A stretch of 64,000 bases of DNA from Diphasiastrum complanatum. Lineage: Eukaryota; Streptophyta; Lycopodiopsida; Lycopodiales; Lycopodiaceae. Location of the stretch: positions 16,947,502 to 17,011,501 of the forward strand of contig CM055114.1 of the NCBI GenBank assembly GCA_029204225.1, in the 5' to 3' direction. Within the stretch, counting starts at the first letter, position 1, and every line of letters begins with the position of its first letter. Shown in pieces: positions 33,988 through 45,200 of this stretch. Below the pieces are notes generated by a model that did no database searches, was not told the origin of the DNA, and was given only the letters and a program-made list of their open reading frames with translations. The translations under genes were made by a program, and so were the position numbers.

Positions 33988-34683
33988 TGTTGTGGGGCTA
34001 TTTGCTACCCTAGCCTCAACCCAAGATCCAAGCACACAAGAATCAAGGAGACGAGGTTAGATGTCACGTGGAGGTTCGATTCCATGAGAGCGATAGCATA
34101 GATTAGAATCCAACATGCATTGATGATCCACAATTAACACCAAGATCCATTACGACTAGCATTAATCCTACATCCATTAACACTACAATTCTCAATAATA
34201 AAAGCTTACCCTTCTCTCTCTCCCTTTATCTCTCACAAAAAACATAAGAATTAGCAAATCCAATAATTAGCGACCACAAAGAAAGCATGAGAGATGGAGG
34301 AAAAGAGATAGAGAGCAAGGACAGGCCCAACTTGCTTGTATTAGAATTGAAAGGAGAACATGTTTTACAAACTCGAGTTTGTACCTATTTATAGTAGCCA
34401 ATTCTAACCTAAGATCCAAAAAATGGAGGGAACTCAATTCAAAAATTGGAGGGAATCAATTTGAATTTGAATTTCAAACCAGTTTTGTTGGGAACCCCAA
34501 CTTTACTCACTAACTTGACATTTAGCCCCTGCGACATTAAAAGTCCCGCAAAAAGGCCTAAAGTCCTTTTATTAACTTCCTAACTAATCAAATAACCATG
34601 TGATTATCGGTTACACACACAGGGTGCCAAATCCCGCTGACTCATTAACTAGGGTTAGGGTTGCCTCCGCAAACCCTCCAACA
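33988..34683 (-). mobile_element. Inverted LTR of Gypsy family B
   Basis: On the minus strand it runs from TGTTGGAGGGTTTGCGGAGG to GCCCCACAACA, with TGTTG/CAACA ends. It matches the LTR at 18324 over most of its length. The minus-strand bases just before it (TTTTGGTGGGGGATAC) form a polypurine tract, so it is a 3' LTR whose element body lies at higher coordinates. TATAAATAG (34385-34393) and the 16-bp palindrome (34367-34382) are conserved. The flanking five bases do not match. Confidence 0.85.
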
Positions 34684-34864
34684 GTATCCCCCACCAAAAT
34701 TGGTGGCGGTCCCACGACACCTCGCGAGATTATTCACTTCGGGCTTCGATTGGCGTCGCGTCGTACCTTGATGAGATGGTACTGAACCTTTTCCATAAAA
34801 GCCAAGCACTTTGTGTTGAAATCCTTTGTGTGCGGTAGGAAGCACTTATTTGCGCATGAAAGCC

Positions 34865-35345
34865 AATTGGCTAAACCTAGGACAAGACACTTTGAATGCC
34901 AAGCTAACCAACTAAGCCACACTTGGGAATGCTTCTTGGTTTCCAAGGGGAGGCTCGAACCTTGGGACCGAAGAAACTTCGGATGGTAAGCTATGCCAAA
35001 ATCTTTGGTCTCAACCATATTGTGTTGGAAAACCGGCTTTCCACCTTCCTTTCAGGCCACGAGTGGGACCCCATCTCGATCACCTAGCCATTTGGACCTA
35101 TCCACGTAACTCCCCAAACTGGTAACAAGGGACAAGTAAGGAATGGGCAAGGAAGATTATGATGCTTTAACTTTAATGCTTTCACCTTACTTCTGAGAAA
35201 AGTCATTGGAACTCTGATTCAGGGAGCCTGCCTAAGCCAACTTTTAATTATGCATCTTGGTTTCCAAGGGGGCTTGGGGGGCTTGAACTTGGGACCAAAG
35301 AAACTTTAGATGCCAACCTAACCAATTGAGACAATCTTGAAATGA
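34865..35345 (-). repeat. tRNA-like repeat units, possible SINE remnants
   Basis: On the minus strand three related segments follow one another. A box-A-like word (TGGCTTAGTTGG near 34915; TCTCAATTGGTTAGG near 35335) precedes GGCATCTAAAGTTTCTTTGG and a box-B-like word (GGTTCGAGCC near 34955; AGTTCAAGCC near 35290), then CTTGGAAACCAAGA(A/T)GC. That order fits Pol III promoters of tRNA-derived SINEs. They lie inside the body of the inverted Gypsy B. Confidence 0.45.
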
Positions 35346-37130
35346 TCAACTTTCAATTATGGAGCATTATCTTGCCAAATCTCTTTGTTTGGATGCTTAT
35401 TTTGCACCAAAAAACAAGTTCTATGTGAGATACCACATTTATGTTTCATGCTATATAGCAAAAAGAGAACCTTTTATGTTAGACTTTGTGACTGGTCTAT
35501 CATCAGCTAGGGCTACACTGCTAGAATCATTACAATCACAATCTACAAATAATTTTAGAATAAGTAAGAGCTTGTATGAGAAAACTGGGCAGTACATGTT
35601 AAAAGAGTCCAAGCCAGTTATTGCTCATATATAAAAAACTGATTGCTAGCTTTTCCACCTGGGATATTCATTTCAAACTGAAAGTGTATAAAAACCCTCT
35701 TTGCAAAACATTTTTTTAATAACCTGTATTCTGTATTTCTATTTGTTCGTGTCTCTGAAAGCTGCAGCTAGTTGTAGAACAAACACTCTTTCCTGGCCTT
35801 CGAGCTTTCGAGCTTTTTTGTCTCTATGATTGCTGCCAAGACGCCATGGCACAGATTGAGTGAGTGAGAGAGAGAGAGACACAGAGAGGTTTTACAATGT
35901 TGCATTCCCATTTGACTTACATTACTGCTTGGAGTAGTTGCTGTTGTGGAGGGGTTTTATCTGTTCCGAATTGAAGAAGCAGCGTGTAAAAGACAGAAGA
36001 TACTGAAGTAAAATATTAAGGAAGAGAGTGAGGGTGAAGGTGAACAGGTTCTTCACAAATGCATAAAAGCACGCACATATGGGCTACTCCAAACAGCTGA
36101 TTGGCTTTCAGCTCCAGGTCAGAAACGTGGAGGAAAATCATACCAAGTAAGAATCACACTTATTAATCGGATGAAGAGATCCTCTTACATCTCTGAATTC
36201 TGACTAGGTCTATAATGTAACATAGAAAAGCTTTGTACCCGGGATAGTTCTCAAAACTGCAATTGAGCGAACATCGCTCTATTGCTGAATCACTGAGCAT
36301 ACATATATAGGTACTTCAATTGAGTTTTCTGATGATGCATTCGAGAAACATGGCTTGGTGGAAGCCAATCAAGGCTGACATCAAGTGAAAGACGCATGCT
36401 ACTATTGGACAATGAACCTTTTAACAGAAGTTTTTATCATTAAGTTTACAAATGTCAAATAAGTGATGGATGATATGTGTGTCTATTCCTAAGTCTTTGT
36501 GTTAATGATCTTTGCACTCTACAGTTGATTGTTGGCGTTTTTTACTTTGTGACAAAGCTTTGATTCTTTCTAAGATTGCAACCTCTATCTGTTGTTGTAC
36601 TTCTGTAAAGCCAGAGAAACATATAAGAAAAAGCTCAGCTGCTCCTTATATATGGATCTGAAACTACAAAGGTAAAAGATTAACGAAACATAATGGAAAG
36701 TTTAAAATTAGAGCACCAAAATTTGATGCTTCAAGATTCTAGCACAGGCCCCTCCCATTACATGATAATTTTGTTGCAAACTAATAAATCTGAAAGTCAT
36801 AAGAATGAGGTTTCCATGGATGGGTTGCACATAACAATAGTCCTCCTTCCCTTTATGCAATACGGGTGGTTCCTAGGCACGATTGGACGTCGAATTGACA
36901 TGCAACTTGCGGTGCATTCTTCGTCCTTTGACCAAGCAAGAAAGGAAAGTCATGTGGCTTAAGTTCTCCAGCCTTATTTTCACTATTGAATGTTGTCATG
37001 CAGCATGTTAGAGAACATCACCCTCAAAGTGATCATATAAAGTTGGATTCCGGAATAGTCAACTACTTCTTCGGAAATGGGTTTATTTGAGAAGGCGATA
37101 GAGGCTTATATGCTAAGAGGGAAGAGGAAT
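35346..37130. other. Unassigned sequence with one short open frame
   Basis: The plus-strand frame 35359-35634 (start MEHYLAKSLCLDAYFAPKNK) is not recognised. GTATAAAAACC at about 35687, followed by C/T-rich DNA, could be a promoter of an unidentified LTR. Nothing else was identified. Confidence 0.3.
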
Positions 37131-37134
37131 AAAT

Positions 37135-37235
37135 CATCATGCTTGCATTTTATTGACGATATAATGTTGGCTTCTTCTATGTCAAAGAAGATGATGAAGA
37201 AAGAGAAGGATCTATTTAGTACTTAGAAATTCACC
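37135..37235 (+). pseudogene. Possible fragment of Copia reverse transcriptase
   Basis: A short frame reads LHFIDDIMLASSMSKKMMKK, resembling the YVDD box and following helix of Copia reverse transcriptase (F/YVDDMLIAS). Only about 30 residues remain and a stop follows. Confidence 0.4.
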
Positions 37236-37494
37236 TTGGGTCTTTACCTAATATAGGCAGTAATTTTAGCAATTAGCTTTTGCTCTTTTGCTATTTGCTT
37301 TAGGCTTTTAGCTTTTCACATAGATTAGAGAAACTCTACATGTAGGCTGGCGCCCCACCGCAATTTCATTCCAATATGTTAGAGCTTTGCTCAATTCTCC
37401 TATAATCTGAATTCTCTTTAATCTCTATGCTCGGTTATGTGAGTGCTAGTAGGACCAGTAACTCCATCTAGAATTTGTATGACAAATTTTGACA

Positions 37495-37506
37495 TGGTAT
37501 CAGAGC
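37495..37506 (+). other. Primer-binding site of Copia element E
   Basis: TGGTATCAGAGC directly follows an LTR end reading AATTTTGACA (37494). It defines the 5' end of the internal region of the element whose gag starts at 38305. The LTR start upstream was not located. Confidence 0.88.
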
Positions 37507-37757
37507 TGGCTTTTTGGTGAGAGAGAGAGAGAGTTTGTTTGCAGGGTTGCAGCTAGATTTTTGAAGGAGACAAAGCTGCATGCGGAGTTAACGTTGTTGG
37601 GAAGACAACGGATCTGGATCGCTGCTAGCTGTCTATCACTGAGATTGATCGTTGGTTTTCTGGTGCAGGATCGCTGGGCGGAACTGTTGTGAGAGACAGA
37701 TTGCTAGCTGCATGTTGGATTGCTGCCTACTGATTGCAGAAGTCAGATTGATTGCCT

Positions 37758-37940
37758 GCAGATCACTGGCTATCTTTTACAGATCTGTCTACTGCTGTTG
37801 GAAATAGAATTGCCGATCACTGGTGGCTGTCTTTTACAGATGTGTCTACTGCTGTTGGAAACAGAATTGTTGATCACTGGCTGATCATTGGCTGTCTTTT
37901 TATAGATTTGTCTACTGCTGTTGGAAACATAATTGCTGGC
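37758..37940 (+). repeat. About 60-bp tandem repeat in the Copia E leader
   Basis: Three copies of GATCACTGGCTGTCTTTTAC followed by AGATCTGTCTACTGCTGTTG and GAAACAGAATTG, diverged by a few bases; the third has a small internal duplication of GATCA.TGGCTG. It lies between the primer-binding site and gag. Confidence 0.88.
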
Positions 37941-38436
37941 TGAAAATAAGATTAACTGATTGCTTCAGAATCAGACCTGAATCTGATTATTGACAGACGT
38001 GGATGGCTGTCTGAAGATCAAAATGTTTGATTGGAGACAGACGTGATCGCAGTTTACAGGACACATTGGTGCACTACTGTTACAGGTTGCAGGAGGCAGT
38101 TTGTAGCAGGTAGATCGCTGGAGGTAGTAAGTTGGAAACAGGCTAATCAGATCTGCCATTGCAATTGACACGTTGAAAATTAGGTTTCTGAAGTCTGGAT
38201 AGGAGCAGAATCAGATCATTGAGTTGCACGACAGCTCACTAAAGTTTGATAATATACTGATTGTTGGAAAATCAGGTCGTTGGAAGTTGCTAAAGATCAA
38301 TACAATGGCAGGGTTGAATGATGTTGTGTTGCCGGAGTTTAGCAAGCTAGATGGAACGAACTATAGCATATGGAAGTTCAAGATGCAGAATATTCTCCAG
38401 GATAGAGAATATTGGGAGATCGTCACAGGTGTTGAG

Positions 38437-38441
38437 ATTCC
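38437..38441. repeat. Target-site duplication ATTCC, left copy
   Basis: The five bases just left of Copia H. The same ATTCC lies at 42984-42988 just right of it. Removing the element and one copy leaves the Copia E gag frame uninterrupted. Confidence 0.93.
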
Positions 38442-38765
38442 TGTCGCGGAAGCTTTTTCTTGTTTCGTGTTCGTCCTCTCTTTTGATTCGCGAACAATTT
38501 TTTGTCTTTGAATTTTCTTTTCGTGCGGAAGCTCTTACGGGATCCCAGACACTCGACTACGCATCACAGAACATGTTTTATTCTAGCAATCAAGAGACAT
38601 AGCACAAGGCCAAGAGATACACGAAATAGAGCGACTATATTGTCAGTTTGGTTTTAGAGCGAGATTGTCAGTGTCTCGCTCGTTGGCGGAATGACTCTCT
38701 GCTCTTTCGCTGTTTTCTGCTCGTTGGCAGACTTTCATGCACAACTATGGTATTTTTGCTTTCTT
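38442..38765 (-). mobile_element. Truncated 3' LTR of Copia H
   Basis: The terminal 324 bp of the 786-bp LTR, ending (minus strand) CCGCGACA. Aligned by eye with 42198-42521 it differs at about 15 positions (near 95% identity). At 38766 it joins reverse-transcriptase coding sequence. Confidence 0.93.
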
Positions 38766-41700
38766 AATTAAGTTCTGGTAGGGTATACCTGCCATCTTTA
38801 GTTCTTCCTCTTCTGTTTTTGGGCAATCCTGTTTCGTGAGCTTGGCTCCAGCTATCATTGGTGTGGCTTTTTCTTTGCAGTCCATCATGTGGTACTGCTT
38901 CAACACTTTTCTGGCGTATTCTGACTGACTTACTCAAGTGCATTTCGCCATTTGTTCGATCTCTTGTGATCTCCAGCCCTAGGCATTTTGTTGCTTCTCC
39001 AAGATCTATGATTTCATAGCTTTCAGAAATCTGACTCTTCGTGTCTTTGATCAGCGTCAAGGAATTTCCTATCGTCAGCGAATCATCCACGAAAATGGTC
39101 AGTATCACAAAATCCTTTCCTACTCTTTTGATGTAGACATTACAGTCTGGTTGAGTAGGGTTGAAGTCTAGAGACTTCAGAAGACCAAAAAGCTTTTTGT
39201 ACCAGGCCCATGATGCTTGTTTTAGACCATAGATGCATCTCTGCAATCGACAGACATATTGTCTGTTGTCGGGGCCTTCATAGCCTTCAGGTTGCTTCAT
39301 GAAGATTTCCTCCTCTAGATCTCCGTGGAGAAAGGCTGTTTTCATGTCAATCTGGTGAATTTCTAGATTGTACTGTGTGGCGTATGCAAGGAGTAGCCTT
39401 ATGCTTGTCATCTTCACCATGGGCGAATATGTGTCAAAATAGTCGAGACCATATCTCTGTGTGTAGCCCTTTGCGACAAGCCTTGCCTTGTAGTGGCCAA
39501 TAGTGCCATCTGATGTTAGCTTTTTCTTGTACACCCACTTGCAGTCGACTATTTTCCTATTTTCTGGCAGTGGCTCTAATGTCCATGCCTCATTTTGCCT
39601 CATCGACTCGATCTCCTCTGACATTGCCTGCTTCCAGAATTCTCCCTCTGGACTCTGGATAGCTTCTTGGTATGTTGCTGGCTCTTCTGTGAAGCTGCAG
39701 TGTTCGAACTGCGTGTCTTTGCTCCATTGAAGATTGTCAAAATAGCGGTTTGGAGCTCTTCTTTGTCTTGTTGACCTTTGAGGTTCGTTTCGTCGCTGCT
39801 CGAACATTTCTTGTTCATGGGGTCGATCCTCTGCTTCCTGCTGCTCTGGAATCTGGGGCTCTGCATTCTGATTTGATGGATGTCCTCGATCTCCCTCATG
39901 AATAGGCAGCAGTGTGAAGATCTCATGGCCTCTTTCGTCTTTCAGTCCAGGGAATGTGGACTCGTCGAACTTCACATCTCTGCTCAAAACAACCTTCTTC
40001 GTGGTTGGATCGTAGAGTCTGTACACATGTGTTCCGTTCGAGTAGCCGACCATGATTGTTTGCTCGGATTTGTTTTCGAGCTTGCTTCTCGTTTCCTTTG
40101 GAATGTGCTTGTATGCTGCACATCCAAACACTCGTACGTATGACAGATCAGGCTTTCTGCCTGTCCACATTTCGTATGGTGTTTTGTTCTCCAGCGCTGT
40201 CGTTGTAGATCTGTTCTGCAGGTGTACAGCTGCTGCTATTGCCTCGGCCCAGAATTGACCTGGCAATTGAGCCTGTGCCATCATGCATCTGGCTCCTTCG
40301 ACTAGCATTCTGTTTTTTCTTTCTACCACACCATTGTATTCTGGTGTGTATGCAGGAGTGAACTGGTGTTCGATCCCCTGTACTTCGCAGAATCTTGAGA
40401 ATCCTGTGCTTTTGTATTCACCTCCATTGTCAGATCTAAGGATCTGTATCTTTTTCGAGGTGTGTCGCTCTGCGAATGCCACGAACTTCTTGAAAGAATC
40501 AAATACCTCGGATTTCTTCTTCAAGTAGTAGATCGTGGTCATTCAGCTGTAATCATCTATGAACGTTAGAAAATATCTCGAACCTGAGAGCGAATATGTT
40601 TTCATCGGTTCACACACAGCAGAGTGGACGAGCTCAAGAACTTCTTTGGCTCTTCTTCCCTCGTGTGTGAATGGATTCCGATGTTGCGTGCCTTTCTGAC
40701 AAGCTTCGCAGAACTCAGCCTCTGGCCTTGAAATCTTGAGACCTGTGACAATGTCCTTTCTGCTCATGTCATACAGGCTCCGCATGTTCAGATGATACAT
40801 TCTTCTATGCCAGAGCTGATCTTCGTTTTCTGAAGCATTTAATATGCTTTTAGAGTTGCTGATTATTTTGGCCTGGTAGAGATTTTCTTCTCTGCATCTG
40901 ACTGTCAGCAACTTGTTTGTCGTCTTCTTGATCATACGGCAAGTGTTGCTGTCGAACAAAACTCGAATGCCTAGATCTGCCATCTTGGAGACAGATAGCA
41001 GATCCTTTCTGAGGGAGGGCACATAGAGTGCTCCTGGCAGCTCTGCTTGGCCTGACAATGTTCGTAGCTGTAGAGAGCCGATGCCTTTGACATCGTGTCT
41101 GCTTCCATCGCCTAGAATCACTGCTCTGTCGTTTTCGAGTTCGCGAAAGTTGATCAAGATCTTCTTGTTGCAGGTTATGTGAGATGTTGCTCCTGAATTG
41201 ATGACTACATCGTAGTCGTGTTCAGAGTAGCTTGTCGAAGCTTCGTTGAGTATTGTGAAAGCTTTGTCACCTCTTTCAGCATCCTTTGATGACTCTGCAA
41301 TGTTTGCCTTTTCAGCTTTGTTTTTCCTTTTTGGGTTGAATCTGCAGTCCTATGCAAAATGCCCTTTCTTCTTGCAGTGCATGCAAGGTATTGCTGGATT
41401 GAACTAGCATTTGTTGGCCGTATGGCCTGGTTTGTGGCACTGATCGCAGGAAGAAGATTGTTGATTCGAGGACTTCGTCTTCTCGAATCTTGGCTTGTTT
41501 TTGTTCTTCTTCCTTCCTTTCGTGAAGAGAGCCTTCTCTTGATCACTGCTTCCCTCTCCTTCGTCTCTCATCAGTCTCTCATCAGCGACAAGACTGACTG
41601 CTTTGTCGAATGTCATATTTGGTAGACTCAGTATGAGCATTCTCAGCGGTTGATAGGACGTCGGTAGAGATTTCATGAAGTACATCAGCTGTTGTGGTGC

Positions 41701-42132
41701 TGGGACCTGGTCCTCCTATCCTGATGCAGCGAGTTGAGCGAAGATCGTTCTGATCTTCTCAACGTGCTGATCTAACTGGTTGCCATCCCACCGTATGGAT
41801 TGCAGCTGATTGTGAAGGTGCATGACTGAAGCTACAGTCCTCACTTCATACTTCTGCTTTAATCTTTCCCACGCTGCGTGGCTGCTTTCGCAGTCTTCAA
41901 TCTGCATGAGTAGATCTTCATTTATGGATGAAACGATGATCACCATTGCGCGCTCATCCTTTCTGATCCATTCAGCTCTCCTTGGGTCTCTCTCTGGAGG
42001 CTGCACCTCTGAGAGCTCGGTCACCGACCAGATGCCTTCACCCTTTAGGAGTGTTTTGATTTTGAATTTTCAGATTCTGTAATTTGCACCAGCAAGAGTG
42101 ATTGCTACTCTGGTCTGGATTGTCGTAGCCAT
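38764..42132 (-). pseudogene. Copia H gag-pol, disabled
   Basis: Minus strand. Gag starts at 42132 (MATTIQTRVAITLAGANYRI, then a stop) and contains SSHAAWERLKQKYEVRTVAS and two knuckles, CDQCHKPGHTANKC and CMHCKKKGHFA-stop-DC. The protease reads VINSGATSH: the catalytic Asp of DSG is Asn (about 41200). Pre-integrase: LWHRRMYHLNMRS and CEACQKG. Integrase: the first catalytic Asp is Ala (LVHSAVCEPM, about 40620), while RSDNGGEY and GVVERKNR are intact. After a stop at 40543, integrase and RT run open to 38764: KWVYKKKLTSDGTIGHYKAR, MKTAFLHGDLEEEIFMKQPE and the YVDD-box form FVDDSLTIGN. It breaks off at YTLPELN, before RNase H. Confidence 0.95.
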
Positions 42133-42184
42133 ATTGTGTTGTCTGGAAGAATCACTGCTGGGATATTATTAGTGATAACTTGTT

Positions 42185-42197
42185 GGCTCTGATACCA
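42185..42197 (-). other. Primer-binding site of Copia H
   Basis: The minus strand reads TGGTATCAGAGCC directly after the LTR end CGCGACA; an initiator tRNA-Met type site. Confidence 0.93.
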
Positions 42198-42983
42198 TGT
42201 CGCGGAAGCTTTTTCTTGTTTTGTGTTCGTCCTCTCTTCTGATTCGCGAACAATTTTCTGTCTTTGAATTTTCTTTTCGTGCGGAAGCTCTTACGGGATC
42301 CCAGACACTCGACTACGCATCACAGAACATGTTTTATTCTAGCAATAAAGAGACACACTACAAGGCCAAGAGATACACGAAATGGAGTGACTATATTGTC
42401 AGTTTGGTTTTAGAGCGAGATCGTCAGTGTCTTACTCGTTGGCGGAATGACTCTCTGCTCTTTCGTTGTGTTCTGCTCGTTGGCAGACTGTCATGCACAA
42501 CTATGGTATTTTTGCTTTCTTCCTCTATTCGCTACGTCTCTCTCTGTTTCTTACAGATCTCTGTATTCACTATCTCTCCTCTCACAGTTATGATCTAGAG
42601 AGGATTGTTTATACCTCTACTATGTGGAGTTTACAAGATAGCTAAACGTAGAATCACAAGACTAGTTAACGCTAATCAACTAGTTAGTTAATCTCCGTCG
42701 TTGCTATTCGTTTCAGCTGGGCATGAAGCCCGTTGAGCTGCCAGCTGGCAGCGCGCAAGATTTCTCTTCGTGTGTTTTTGTTCTTTTCGTTTCTTTTCGT
42801 AGTTTTCGTTTTTCGTCCATTTTGCGCTTTGCGGTCTTGGAGGTGTGTTTACGATTCGCAATTGATTCGCGAATCGTTCGTGCTTCGAGTCAAAGACACG
42901 TTGACTGTCGCGAATTGTTCTTGTTCGACGTTCGTGTTTTGTTCGTGCTGCGACAAAGTTGCAGGAGTTCACCATTTCTGACA
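42198..42983 (-). mobile_element. Complete 5' LTR of Copia H
   Basis: 786 bp, on the minus strand from TGTCAGAAATGGTG to TTCCGCGACA, with matching TGTC/GACA ends. It is bounded on the right by the ATTCC duplication and on the left by the primer-binding site. Confidence 0.94.
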
Positions 42984-43429
42984 ATTCCTCCTACCACTGA
43001 TAGAGCGTTGCGGGAGTATCAGAGACGTAGAAGAAAATCTCATCATATCATTAACTTGTCCGTTAGAGATATGATCATACTTCATATCAGAGATGCTGCT
43101 GGACCCAAAGAGGCTTGGGATATACTGAAGAACTTGTATGAGACGGTAAATCAATCACGAATCTGAGAGGGCAACTTATTGTGGTTGGAGAAAGTGTTCA
43201 AAATTCAGTCTTAGTATCCATTGTGCTTAATAGTCTACCTTTGGCTTATCAGAACTTTGTAATGATGCTATCGTTACGGGAAACGAGGCCTTCTTTCGAT
43301 GAGCTGAATGCCATATTAATACAGGAAGAAATGAGACGACACAATATAGTCAACAGAGACGATTTCAAGGAACAGGCATTCCTGGCAAAGAAACAAGAGC
43401 AAAGTTTCAAGAAGGGTGGCAAAAGGAAG

Positions 43430-43461
<32 letters not shown>

Positions 43462-43624
43462 GCAGCTAGATGCGGAAGAGAATCAATCAAATCAATCAGA
43501 AGATGGAAAGAAAGTGGTTTGAAAAGGAAACTGCTTTATTTGCGGAAAACCAGGACATTATGCAAAGGAGTGCTGGCATAACAAGTTCAAGAAAAAGTAG
43601 GATGGGAATTTTGCTGAAGAAGAA

Positions 43625-43835
43625 AAAACATCTAATGCACAATTGAGTGCTTTGGATCTTGAAGACTATGAATTGTTTTCGGCATCGACATCTTCTGGTG
43701 GTGGCTTCTTGAATTGGTTTATTGATGGAAAGAAACATCTAATGCAAAATTGAGTGCTTTGGATCTTGAAGACTATGAATTGTTTTCGGCATCGACATCT
43801 TTTGGTGGTGGCTTCTCGAAGGAAGAAGACTATTG
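43625..43835 (+). repeat. About 105-bp direct duplication in Copia E
   Basis: The segment from AAACATCTAATGCA through GGTGGTGGCTTCT occurs twice back to back (about 43626-43710 and 43732-43817), with few differences. It duplicates the linker just before the protease; the first copy has lost the DSG motif. Confidence 0.87.
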
Positions 43836-44370
43836 GTTTATTGATTCAGGAGCTTCGAAGCATATGACACTTAGGCGAGAGTGGTTATCTAATTTTCAAA
43901 AATTAGATGATGGGTTAAATGTGAAGTTGGGAGACAACTACACATATGATATAAAAGGAATTGGAAAAGTACGAGTTCAACTACCTTCAGGGAAAATCGG
44001 AGACATAAAGGATGTGCTTTATCCACCAGGAATCAAGAAAAACTTACTCTTAGTGTTAGCTATTGCAAAGCAACACATGGTGGTGTAGTTTGATGAAGAG
44101 CGGTGTCTCATCAAGAAGAAAGATAATGAAGTAGTAGCTGAGGGCATACTTGCAGGGCGGTTGTACAAACTTCAGGCTCAGGTGGTGGATCATCATGCAA
44201 GTGTTGCACATATTGGATCAGTGAGTAAGTTACGGCACGAAAGGTTCGGACATCTGAATTAGAAAAGTCTACAAGTCTTGAGGAAATACAACATGGTTAT
44301 AGGTTTACCTCAAGTTGTTTCTAATCACAAGGTTTGTGAAGGCTATGTCTTAGTAACTATATGTAGCTAA

Positions 44371-45192
44371 TGTCTACTCATAACATTTTTCTACTAGAAC
44401 ATTTCCCTTAATGTGGGCTATAAAAGAAAAGCATGTATTGGAAGGATTACTATTCATGTAGGTATTGAAAATAAAATATAGTCAAGCTACAACATCTGGT
44501 GCAGGTGGAATAGCCAAAGTATTTGGGTGAAGCAACATTACCATGGGCAGTCTGATCAAAGTTAGCTATAAGTGCTTTAGTTTGTCTCTATAGCAAAGGT
44601 GTATGATAGAAGACATCAATCATATACCAAGCAATCGCCTCATTCACAAGTCTATCATCCAAGTATACCAAATATTGGATCTAACGTCCTCTTCAGCTAT
44701 GATGAACTCTGAGCTATGATATAGCAACATGCATGCATGAAAATACCTCAACACCCATTATGGACATGGTCCATGCCTTTCTAATTACAATTTTATGATT
44801 GCCTCCATACTTTTGGAACTCTCAACTATTTTATTTCATTAGTTTGTTAAGTTTGAACCTCCCTGATTTTGAATCGTCCACGACATGGGGCATAGATACT
44901 AACAAGCTCAGAGATGGTGGAGGGCTTGAGCCTTGAGAATAGCTCTTGAATGGAGAGCTTATGGATGGATGGAAAGTCTGCTAGCACCGACTAGGGATTC
45001 CTAAAGCTTGTACGAATCTAGGAGATGGTACACAAGAACAAAGGAGCACAACAACTAGGTACAATCTGAATCTTAGGTGTGGCGTTGTTCTAGTTGGTCT
45101 CAGAGCTAGCTCTATAGCGTTGTGTGTAGGATTAGTCAGCTTAGCAGATTGTGTATGCATGTAATGATTTGAGATTCAGTGGATTGGTGTGT
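44371..45192. other. Unassigned sequence
   Basis: No recognisable gene, LTR or repeat. It may hold the decayed 3' part of Copia E. Confidence 0.4.
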
Positions 45193-45200
45193 GTTCAATT

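Larger units (their letters stand above)
38442..42983 (-). mobile_element. Copia element H, inserted in Copia E
   Basis: A minus-strand Copia element with a complete 5' LTR (42198-42983), primer-binding site (42185-42197), gag-pol (42132 to 38764) and a truncated 3' LTR (38442-38765), flanked by ATTCC. One deletion removed RNase H, the polypurine tract and 462 bp of the 3' LTR. Confidence 0.94.
38305..44370 (+). pseudogene. Copia element E gag-protease, split by insertion of Copia H
   Basis: Gag starts MAGLNDVVLPEFSKLDGTNY at 38305 and stops at 38441, where Copia H is inserted. It resumes in frame at 42984 with PPTTDRALREYQRRRRKSHH and AAGPKEAWDILKNLYET, then stops at 43166. A second gag segment (43181-43462) ends in a (AAG)n lysine run. 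A degraded knuckle (FICGKPGHYAKEC, about 43536) and the protease (DYWFIDSGASKHMT, 43828) follow, then DIKDVLYPPGIKKNLL and, after a stop at 44086, the pre-integrase LRHERFGHLN. Similarity fades by 44370. Confidence 0.9.

Noticed and set aside
34865-35345. Functional tRNA genes
   Set aside because: Box-like words are present, but no cloverleaf with matching acceptor and anticodon stems could be made.
37180-37494. 315-bp LTR of Copia E with TGTCAAA/TTTGACA ends
   Set aside because: The proposed start falls inside what looks like a reverse-transcriptase fragment and there is no second copy, so only the LTR end at 37494 is kept.
37755-37940. CRISPR-like array
   Set aside because: Contiguous imperfect 60-bp repeats with no spacers, in a plant retrotransposon leader.
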